This document shows positions 1-5,224 of a DNA stretch of 6,878 bases, in pieces. The DNA is taken from the NCBI GenBank assembly GCA_030610725.1, contig JAUWRE010000057.1, positions 1-6,878 on the forward strand, written 5' to 3'. Each line of letters starts with the position of its first letter. The stretch's first letter is position 1. A program made the position numbers and the translations under genes. The stretch is from Candidatus Aerophobota bacterium (lineage in GTDB: Bacteria; Aerophobota; Aerophobia; Aerophobales; AE-B3A). Below the pieces are notes generated by a model. That model did no database searches. It had not been told where the DNA came from and saw only the letters and a program-made list of their open reading frames with translations.

Positions 1-2
1 AG

Positions 3-1514
3 CAGAGTAATAAATTGGCCGCCGTGAGATTGCATATTCACGGTGAAGCCGGGGAGTACCTGGCACCGATTGACCGCCATCGGATTCCCAATCCAGCATG
101 GTTCGAAGATTACAGTGTTGATTACCTACACAAAGGAACTCACAATTGCACCTATATCCCAGGAGAGACCACAATAGACCTACCCCTTGGCAATGTCTAT
201 ATTGAAATATCCAAAGGTCTTGAAATGAAGCCAGTGCGTAAGGTGGTATCAATTAAGCCATCAACAAAAAAGATAGTAATTAAGATAGATAGAGTATTGC
301 CTTGGCGGGAAAGAGGCTGGGTTAGTGCAGATACTCACGTGCATTTTCTTTCTCCCTCATCTGCACTTCTTGAAGGGGCGGGGGAAGGAGTAAATATAGT
401 AAACCTACTGGCAAGCCAGTGGGGTGAGTTAATGACCAATGTAGGGGACTTTGACGGTAAAACTACGCATGGCTCCAGACAGGTAGGTGGCGATGGTGAA
501 TACCTGGTGCGGGTTGGAACTGAAAATAGACAACACGTAATGGGTCACATTTCACTGCTTGGCTATAGAGGCAATATCATTGCGCCTATGACAACCGGTG
601 GCCCAACGGAGTCGGCGCTGGGAGACCCAGTGGGTATTTTACTTACCGAATGGGCGCGGCAATGCAAAAAACAAGAAGGAGTAGTCATACTACCCCACTT
701 TCCCAATCCTCGTTTAGAAAACGCTGCCAGTATTGTAAGCGGTGATATTGACGGAATAGAATTTTGTAGAGGTATTAACCCTTATTCACTTCTAGATTGG
801 TATCGGTATTTAAACTGTGGGTATATGGCAGCGGCTGTCGGTGGAACAGATAAAATGAGTGCGGATGTAGCGATAGGCATGGTACGTACTTACGCTCACA
901 TCGGTACGGAAATGGAGTTTACCTACCAGGCATGGATGGACTCTATACGCAAGGCTAACACTTTTGTTACCTGTGGTCCACTTATGGAATTCTCGGTGGA
1001 AGGTAAGCCACCCGGATCGCGAATCAAAATGTCCAGTAGCGGAGGAACAGTGAATGTATCCTGGAAAGTTGCCAGTATAATAATGCCAATGACAAAACTA
1101 GAACTTATTATTAACGGTGAGATATATGAAAGCAAATCAATTGGGCCAGACAAAGGTGAAGGATACTGGTCAGTTAAAATAAACAAGAGTTCCTGGATAG
1201 CTTTACTAATACGTGGTCATTATGCAGATAAGCCCAAACAGGAAGTAATTGCAGCCCATTCCTCTCCAGTTATGATTGATATTGAAGGCTCACCTCTCTT
1301 AGCAAAAACTGATGCATTGACCATTCTTGAACAAATAGAGGGTGCATTAGCATATCTGGATAGCGTGGGAACACGAGCTGAGATTAAGGCCTATAAACGT
1401 ATGCGTCTTATATTAACATCAGCTCACCGAAGTTTACACAACCGGATGCATAAAATCGGATATTACCATAACCACACACCAATAGATGATCATCCAGAAC
1501 ATCACCTTCGCTAA
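3..1514 (+). CDS. CehA/McbA-family PHP-type metallohydrolase (5' partial)
   Basis: Predicted metal-dependent hydrolase of the CehA/McbA family, named after carbaryl hydrolases; the natural substrate here is unknown. Residues are numbered from the TTG at 15. An N-terminal beta-rich segment (about 1-93) contains NPAWFEDY (26-33) and IDLPLGNVYIEISKG (54-68). The PHP-like core opens with SADTHVHFLSP (104-113), whose H108 and H110 are probable metal ligands. Further candidate ligands lie in MGHISLLGY (176-184), LPHFPNP (226-232) and GGTDK (276-280). A beta-sandwich-like C-terminal region follows FVTCGPLMEFSV, and the tail is histidine-rich (YYHNHTPIDDHPEHHLR). The frame is open to the window edge through codons at 3-14 with no stop and no clear ribosome site before the TTG, so the true start is probably upstream. 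No signal peptide can be judged. The downstream neighbour is convergent. The family call is firm; the substrate is not inferable. Confidence 0.85.
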   Translation, partial: QSNKLAAVRLHIHGEAGEYLAPIDRHRIPNPAWFEDYSVDYLHKGTHNCTYIPGETTIDLPLGNVYIEISKGLEMKPVRKVVSIKPSTKKIVIKIDRVLPWRERGWVSADTHVHFLSPSSALLEGAGEGVNIVNLLASQWGELMTNVGDFDGKTTHGSRQVGGDGEYLVRVGTENRQHVMGHISLLGYRGNIIAPMTTGGPTESALGDPVGILLTEWARQCKKQEGVVILPHFPNPRLENAASIVSGDIDGIEFCRGINPYSLLDWYRYLNCGYMAAAVGGTDKMSADVAIGMVRTYAHIGTEMEFTYQAWMDSIRKANTFVTCGPLMEFSVEGKPPGSRIKMSSSGGTVNVSWKVASIIMPMTKLELIINGEIYESKSIGPDKGEGYWSVKINKSSWIALLIRGHYADKPKQEVIAAHSSPVMIDIEGSPLLAKTDALTILEQIEGALAYLDSVGTRAEIKAYKRMRLILTSAHRSLHNRMHKIGYYHNHTPIDDHPEHHLR

Positions 1515-1535
1515 GAAGAATACTATTTTGAGAAG

Positions 1536-1615
1536 TTCAGTTTTTCCTATATAGAGATCTGATAGAGAAGAAAGCAATCAAGTTTGATAGGAAAACGCTA
1601 TTTTCAAGCACTGAA
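1536..1615 (+). repeat. Interrupted inverted repeat, large potential stem-loop
   Basis: The left arm at 1536-1550 is contiguous (TTCAGT then TTTTCCTAT). Its complement is split in two: ATAGGAAAA at 1587-1595 and ACTGAA at 1610-1615, separated by 14 unpaired bases. All 15 pairs are Watson-Crick, with a 36-base apical loop. The structure begins 21 bases after the stop of the CehA-type gene, so it could stabilise or terminate that transcript, but no T-run follows it. It could also be a relic of a mobile repeat. The pairing is seen directly; any function is inferred. Confidence 0.45.
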
Positions 1616-1691
1616 TCACTCTGATCTTTTCAGTCTTCCTAGCTGAATGACGTGTCAAGGGAAAAGACCTAAAATAACTACGAAAAACTAT

Positions 1692-1717
1692 TATGGTTCA
1701 GAGTAGACTGAACTATG
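1692..1717 (-). terminator. Possible weak terminator hairpin for the amidohydrolase gene
   Basis: GTTCAG (1696-1701) and CTGAAC (1708-1713) form a 6-bp stem around a 6-base loop, with two further A-T pairs outside one imperfect position. Read on the minus strand, a TTTTT run follows about seven bases after the six-base core stem. It lies about 95 bases past the amidohydrolase stop codon. The stem is short and the T-run is offset, so the call is weak; it may simply be one of several TTCAG/CTGAA pairings in this gap. Confidence 0.25.
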
Positions 1718-1811
1718 TCTTATGGTTAAACTTAGCGAGGGAAGCTAATGTATGCTGAAACCTGCCAACCTTCCTTGCCTGCATCTTTATCTCGTAAAGG
1801 TCGATCTTTTT

Positions 1812-2945
1812 TTACTTAGGTCGTCCTTTAATGGAGGATAAAAAATCCTCTGCCTCATAGCCGAAATTCATCTCATTGGGAAAGCCAAATTTTGTCCTCA
1901 GTATCTGCCCAACTCGATGGCAATACTTCCCTGCCAGGGTAATGTTCAAAGGGCAAGGATCTTCCCCAACGATACGAAGATAGTTGTCCTGATATATCTT
2001 ATTTAAAACTGAGACAGGAAGTTTAATGCCTTGAATTTCGCCTTTTCTCTGTATAATTGAGAAGGACTTATCCAAGCGTTCATCAGTCTCCAAAAAATTT
2101 CTCATAACAAATATCTTTGTTATGGTTGTCTCTTTGGGGATATCCTCCCTTTTTCTTATGGCTGTATCATCGCCAAAAACTATGCGATCTTGATAGTTGA
2201 TGAAAAATCTGCGTGTCTCCTCTGGCTCACGTGAAAAATTGTAGTACATCTCCGAGCCCGGAGTGATATCGAAATTGACATTGGAGTAGGTATCCATTAT
2301 GGCTGATGCCCGTTTCAAGTTGGCGGAGAGAAAATAAAAGTGAGCAAAGACCACCTTCAGATTGGGGAATCTGCTTAACACCCTCTCTACTCTCTCGTAG
2401 AGCTTTTCTTTGGAGGGGTAAGTCCCGTCTGAATAGCTCCAACCCATTGTTTTTGCGGCGGGAGGAATCATCTTCTCGTCCCAGAATTCCTCGGGATCAG
2501 CAACATGCCAGAAAATAGGCAATTGCCGTTCCTCTAGCAAGGCAAAAAAACTATTATAGACAGGATCGTCGATACTAAAGGGCATATCCCTGGCCACGCT
2601 TGGTTTCGTCTCTAGGAGTTTTATCCCGTCAAAACCTATTTTCGTCATTGTCAGCACTTGCTCAGCTAACGCTTTTTCTATTTCTGGTTTGGAATATTTA
2701 TCTATATCGGTATAATCTAACCCACCCATGATATAGGTGTCCCGTGGATACATAGCTTTAAAACAAATAGCCTGCGGATTACTGTTGACTTCTTTCAAGC
2801 GAGCATAGCTGACGATACCCAGTTTTTCTATGTTAAGGCTACGGAAGAAACCAGAAGTTTGCCTTATCAATGAGATATCCTCGAAGTGAAGATGGCCGTC
2901 TATTATCTTTGCATTGATAAATTTACTAAAGTTCGGTTCACGCAT
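1812..2945 (-). CDS. Amidohydrolase_2-family TIM-barrel metal-dependent hydrolase
   Basis: A 377-residue protein of the amidohydrolase_2 type, a cytosolic TIM-barrel family that includes decarboxylases and hydrolases acting on small carboxylates and ring compounds; the substrate here is unknown. The metal-site motifs occur in the expected order. DGHLHF is at 16-21 (H18, H20), FWHVADP at 145-151 (H147), VFAHFYF at 199-205 (H202) and VFGDD at 256-260 (D259 or D260). The pattern HxH, H, H, D without an obvious carbamylated lysine suggests a mononuclear site. The C-terminal IYQDNYLRIVG (317-327) resembles the usual closing helix of the family. Length is normal and no export signal is seen. The ATG at 2943-2945 is preceded on the minus strand by AGAGGA at a good distance, which supports this start. 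The gene is transcribed alone from a strong promoter at 3083-3110 and converges on the CehA-type gene. Confidence 0.85.
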   Translation of the reverse strand: MREPNFSKFINAKIIDGHLHFEDISLIRQTSGFFRSLNIEKLGIVSYARLKEVNSNPQAICFKAMYPRDTYIMGGLDYTDIDKYSKPEIEKALAEQVLTMTKIGFDGIKLLETKPSVARDMPFSIDDPVYNSFFALLEERQLPIFWHVADPEEFWDEKMIPPAAKTMGWSYSDGTYPSKEKLYERVERVLSRFPNLKVVFAHFYFLSANLKRASAIMDTYSNVNFDITPGSEMYYNFSREPEETRRFFINYQDRIVFGDDTAIRKREDIPKETTITKIFVMRNFLETDERLDKSFSIIQRKGEIQGIKLPVSVLNKIYQDNYLRIVGEDPCPLNITLAGKYCHRVGQILRTKFGFPNEMNFGYEAEDFLSSIKGRPK

Positions 2946-2991
2946 TATTTGTTCCTCTATTCATCAGAATCGGTTTAATTTTAAGCTTCAT
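2938..2991 (-). CDS. Possible 17-codon leader ORF overlapping the amidohydrolase start
   Basis: It reads MKLKIKPILMNRGTNNA, starting at ATG 2991-2989 on the minus strand. GAGG (2998-3001) is six bases upstream, a good ribosome-site distance. Its TGA falls inside the first codons of the amidohydrolase gene, an 8-base overlap in another frame. This arrangement would permit translational coupling, although the main gene has its own ribosome site. Without conservation data it may be accidental; no peptide family is recognised. Confidence 0.25.
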   Translation of the reverse strand: MKLKIKPILMNRGTNNA

Positions 2992-3010
2992 TGGCAACCT
3001 CACTTTATGC

Positions 3011-3040
3011 CTCTGGCTCCTTTCTCCTTCCCATCCAGAG
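3011..3040 (-). other. Stem-loop in the amidohydrolase 5' leader
   Basis: CTCTGG (3011-3016) and CCAGAG (3035-3040) are perfectly complementary. On the transcript they enclose an 18-base purine-rich loop containing GGAAGGAG, which resembles a ribosome site. It lies about 35 bases inside the predicted leader. No known riboswitch is recognised, and a role is only a guess. Confidence 0.3.
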
Positions 3041-3082
3041 TCCACTATAACTCACTTAATTAAACTTACTAACTTGTACTAT

Positions 3083-3110
3083 AGTATAAAAATTTTTTCG
3101 TAAGTGTCAA
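3083..3110 (-). promoter_or_regulatory. Sigma-70-type promoter for the amidohydrolase gene
   Basis: Read on the minus strand, the -35 is TTGACA (3110-3105, a perfect match), the spacer is 16 bp and the -10 is TATACT (3088-3083, five of six). The predicted start of transcription is near 3076, giving a leader of about 130 bases. The spacer carries an A5T6 tract (3088-3098) that may bend the DNA. A perfect 10-bp palindrome TACTATAGTA (3077-3086) overlaps the -10 and the predicted start site, a position where a repressor could act. Confidence 0.65.
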
Positions 3111-3287
3111 AGGGCGCGCTTGCCATCCCCAGTTTTTGGATAAAGAACCTGAAAAGAACAAGAACATAGGCATTTTTGAAGTACAAATACTCCTGAAGAT
3201 AAGAGGCGAAAAGTAGAGAATAAATGTATCTATCCTAGATTTTATTATTGGAAGAGAACACTTACTATGAATGATAAAACAAAAGGA

Positions 3288-3316
3288 AGGATAATGGACA
3301 AATTCTCTTTTATCCT
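3288..3316. repeat. 7-bp inverted repeat with 15-base loop
   Basis: AGGATAA (3288-3294) and TTATCCT (3310-3316) are exact complements. No T-run follows on the plus strand; on the minus strand the sequence after it is T-rich. There is no obvious gene for it to serve. It could be a small-RNA stem or a protein-binding site. Confidence 0.3.
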
Positions 3317-3356
3317 GCCCAAATAGACAGAAAACAACTAAGCTATTCCCTGTTCA

Positions 3357-3397
3357 GATAGTGGAAGATTTTCCTATCATTTTGTTTTTTCTTTTTG
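3357..3397 (+). terminator. Candidate intrinsic terminator upstream of the mobA promoter
   Basis: GATA (3357-3360) pairs with TATC (3375-3378) and GGAA (3363-3366) with TTCC (3371-3374), closing on a 4-base loop with a two-base bulge. A long T-rich run (TTTTG, then six T, then C and five T) follows immediately. The tail is typical of an intrinsic terminator, but the stem is AT-rich and weak. It ends about 18 bases before the -35 of the mobA promoter, so it could keep read-through out of the operon or end a short transcript from 3111-3356. Confidence 0.4.
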
Positions 3398-3414
3398 TTC
3401 TGGGGACGCTGAGT

Positions 3415-3442
3415 TTGACAGAATGAAAGGGCTAGCTATAAT
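3415..3442 (+). promoter_or_regulatory. Perfect-consensus sigma-70 promoter for the mobA-mrfB-mrfA operon
   Basis: TTGACA (3415-3420), a 16-bp spacer and TATAAT (3437-3442) match both consensus hexamers exactly. The predicted transcription start is near 3449, about 85 bases ahead of mobA. No other promoter was noticed before the two downstream repair genes, so this one probably drives all three. No LexA-type or other SOS operator was recognised over it, which hints at constitutive rather than damage-induced expression (inference). Confidence 0.75.
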
Positions 3443-3492
3443 ATTCCTGAAGACTAGTCTATATTTTCGTCTCTTTTATTGGGGAATCCTTG

Positions 3493-3537
3493 ATGAGCAG
3501 GAGTGCTGCAAAGGCAGTAAGAAATAAGTTGAAATGA
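3493..3537 (+). CDS. Possible 14-codon leader ORF coupled to mobA
   Basis: ATG at 3493 opens MSRSAAKAVRNKLK and the stop TGA overlaps the mobA start as ATGA (3534-3537), the classical coupling overlap. GGGGA lies about six bases before this ATG, whereas mobA itself has no good ribosome site: the nearest AAGG is about 19 bases away. Ribosomes loading on the leader could therefore deliver initiation at mobA. The same frame is open back to 3451 without another family match, so a relic of a longer gene is possible. Confidence 0.35.
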   Translation: MSRSAAKAVRNKLK

Positions 3538-4121
3538 CAGGAATAGTTCTTGCTGGAGGGAAAAGCCAGCGGATGGGAGAAGGAAAAGCTTCGCTCAAGA
3601 TTGGCAGAAAACAGGTTATAGAGCTAATTTTAGAAAAACTAAGAGTTACCTTTGATAATGTGCTTATCGTAGGTAACTCTAATTTTATTTATCCACTTTC
3701 CCAGGTGAGAGTGTTAGCCGATGCTATTTTAGGAAAGGGACCGCTGGGAGGAATCTACACAGGACTTTTAAACTCAAAAAGTGAGTATAATTTTTTTTGC
3801 GCTTGTGATATGCCATTTTTAAATATAGACTTACTTAAGTTCATAATTTCAGAAATCGATGGTAGTGATGCTGTTATTCCTATGGTGAGAGGTTTTGTTG
3901 AGCCTTTGCATGCTATTTATTCTAAAAGATGCCTCCCGGCGATAAAGAATTGTCTGGAGAGTGAGGACTTAAGAATAAAGAGTTTCTTTTCTAAAGTTAA
4001 ATGTAAGTATATTCCAGAAAATAAGATAAAAAGATACGACCCTTCCCTCCTCTCTTTTTTTAACTTAAATACCCCCGAGACAGTAGAATTAATAAAAGGT
4101 TTGTGGCCAAGCCTGCATTAG
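3534..4121 (+). CDS. mobA: Molybdenum cofactor guanylyltransferase MobA
   Basis: A 195-residue cytosolic nucleotidyltransferase that would transfer GMP from GTP to molybdopterin, making the bis-guanine-dinucleotide type cofactor used by DMSO-reductase-family enzymes such as formate dehydrogenases. The N-terminal signature LAGGKSQRMG (6-15) plus K18 is the GTP-binding loop of the family. GPLGGIYTGL (69-78) is characteristic of MobA. CDMPF (91-95) supplies the metal-binding aspartate. EPLHAIY (123-129) and the late FFNLNTPE (175-182) are also expected family motifs. Length matches the family. An in-frame stop at 3525-3527 makes ATG 3534 the first possible ATG. It is the first full gene of the operon, 17 bases ahead of mrfB. 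A related nucleotidyltransferase (MocA-like) is less likely given the GPLGGI motif. No molybdoenzyme gene is visible in the window. Confidence 0.88.
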   Translation: MTGIVLAGGKSQRMGEGKASLKIGRKQVIELILEKLRVTFDNVLIVGNSNFIYPLSQVRVLADAILGKGPLGGIYTGLLNSKSEYNFFCACDMPFLNIDLLKFIISEIDGSDAVIPMVRGFVEPLHAIYSKRCLPAIKNCLESEDLRIKSFFSKVKCKYIPENKIKRYDPSLLSFFNLNTPETVELIKGLWPSLH

Positions 4122-4138
4122 AATAAGGAAAAAGAGTT

Positions 4139-5224
4139 ATGTCAGAAAATAACGCAGAAAACAAGACTGTTTTTAGTAGAATGGGCAAGAGATGGAGAAA
4201 AAGTATAGACAGAGTTAAGGAATATGAGATTAGAGAAGATGAGCAAACAATAGACAGAGAATTTGTTCCATCTTTCCTCTTTAGCTTTGAATACCAGAAA
4301 GCGCAAGAGCTAAAAGAAAGACTGCTGGAAAAGTATAAAGGGGTGCTGCTAGAGGAGGCAATTCAGGGAGAAAGGTTGAAGACAGGAGAGGGTAGTTGTT
4401 ATCATATAGAAAATCAGGAAAAAATAGAGATAAACATTATTAATCCAGAAAAGGTAAAAGAGAAGATTCTCTCCAACTTGAAATTGATTTATGGGATAGG
4501 AGGAGCAAGAGAGTATTTCCTGAAAAAAGAAGGATACAGGACAATTGAGGACCTTAAGCGACATCCCCGCTTTGGTCCAGAGAGTACCAGGTTTCTGCAG
4601 ACTATTAATAATAGTAGGAGTGAAGTCATTAATTGGATTGGAAGGTGGTTTCCTAAATCTCATCCTTTAATGCTCTGCGCCTCAGGTCTCTGGAAAAAAG
4701 AGGATTTTATTATCCTAGATATAGAAACAATGGGCTTCTTTAGCAGGCCAATTATATTGTTGGGTGTAGCGCAAGTATCTGCTAATCATATATCAACGCA
4801 TCAGTATTTCTTAGAGAACATCAAGGAAGAAGTAGCGGCTCTAAGAGGGTTTCTCTCCCATATAAATAAGAATAACGTCTTCTTAACTTTCAATGGACGT
4901 ACTTTCGATATACCCTACATAGAGGAAAGATTAGCTTATTATAGAATGAAAGGTGAGCTTGCGAATCCGCATTTTGATATACTTCATTTCTCTCGACGAG
5001 CCTGGAAGAAAGAGCTGCCCAATTGCAGATTAACTACTTTAGAAAAGTATCTATTTGGCATAGAAAGAAAAGATGATGTGCCCAGTGCCCTGGTTCCAGA
5101 ATTCTATGAGACATATCTCAGGAGCAAAAATATAGGTCCTTTAATTCCCATAATCGAGCATAACCAACAGGATTTAATCACCCTTGCCAATATTTTTTCC
5201 AGGCTACATAAAGAATGGCAATAA
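4139..5224 (+). CDS. mrfB: MrfB/YprB-like DEDDh 3'-5' exonuclease with helix-hairpin-helix-like segment
   Basis: A 361-residue predicted DNA exonuclease of the RNase H-like fold. The DEDDh catalytic set is visible: DIET (D194, E196), FNGRTFDIPYIEERL (250-264, D257) and EHNQQDLITLANI (340-352, H341 and D345). FDILHFSRRAW (279-289) and LTTLEKYLFGIER (298-310) are typical of the YprB group. Before the nuclease domain, a helix-hairpin-helix-like stretch LIYGIGGAREYFLKKEGY (116-133) followed by TIEDLKRHPRF may bind DNA. The charged N-terminus (1-60) is unassigned. The protein ends 16 residues after D345, leaving no room for a C-terminal TPR-like extension such as I recall for the B. subtilis protein. 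AAGGA sits nine bases before the ATG. The stop overlaps the helicase start, so the pair is probably coupled and the products partners. In B. subtilis the homologue works with MrfA on mitomycin-C damage; the lesion handled here is unknown. Confidence 0.85.
   Translation: MSENNAENKTVFSRMGKRWRKSIDRVKEYEIREDEQTIDREFVPSFLFSFEYQKAQELKERLLEKYKGVLLEEAIQGERLKTGEGSCYHIENQEKIEINIINPEKVKEKILSNLKLIYGIGGAREYFLKKEGYRTIEDLKRHPRFGPESTRFLQTINNSRSEVINWIGRWFPKSHPLMLCASGLWKKEDFIILDIETMGFFSRPIILLGVAQVSANHISTHQYFLENIKEEVAALRGFLSHINKNNVFLTFNGRTFDIPYIEERLAYYRMKGELANPHFDILHFSRRAWKKELPNCRLTTLEKYLFGIERKDDVPSALVPEFYETYLRSKNIGPLIPIIEHNQQDLITLANIFSRLHKEWQ

Larger units (their letters stand above)
1515..1811. other. Non-coding convergent intergenic region, hairpin-rich
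   Basis: This is the gap between the stop codons of two convergent genes. No ORF with gene-like features was seen on either strand. It holds seven copies of the 5-mer TTCAG or its complement CTGAA, at 1536, 1611, 1629, 1643, 1697, 1708 and 1755, many of them positioned to pair with each other. It also has a 9-bp inverted repeat and a stem TTAGC/GCTAA at 1732-1748. No canonical hairpin plus uninterrupted T-run terminator was found for either gene. Confidence 0.6.
3111..3414. other. Non-coding spacer between divergent promoters
   Basis: About 300 bases with no recognisable gene. It holds a 19-codon ORF (3267-3326, MNDKTKGRIMDKFSFILPK) without a convincing ribosome site, a 7-bp inverted repeat at 3288-3316, and a T-rich terminator-like stretch near its right end. 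It could be a decayed gene or encode a small RNA; neither is shown. Confidence 0.5.

Noticed and set aside
15..17. TTG as the true start of the CehA-type gene
   Set aside because: The frame is open upstream to the window edge, there is no ribosome site in the few visible bases, and I expect a longer N-terminus in members of this family.
923..1186. 87-codon minus-strand ORF inside the CehA-type gene
   Set aside because: It lies wholly within a well-supported gene on the other strand and shows no family motif; a shadow frame.
2227..2518. Two overlapping ORFs of about 70 codons within the amidohydrolase gene
   Set aside because: Both are out of frame with clear catalytic motifs of the real gene and have no recognisable domain.
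3005..3034. Nine-codon minus-strand ORF (MGRRKEPEA) in the amidohydrolase leader
   Set aside because: It is too short, has no ribosome site, and lies largely within the stem-loop; chance is the simplest explanation.
3056..3063. TTAATTAA palindrome as an operator
   Set aside because: Such short palindromes are common in AT-rich DNA, and it is not aligned with the promoter elements.
3267..3326. 19-codon plus-strand ORF as a small protein gene
   Set aside because: Ribosome-site spacing is poor, no promoter is convincing and no similarity is recognised; kept only as a note within the spacer entry.
4349..4663. 104-codon minus-strand ORF opposite mrfB
   Set aside because: It is antisense to a strongly supported exonuclease gene, with no motif of its own.
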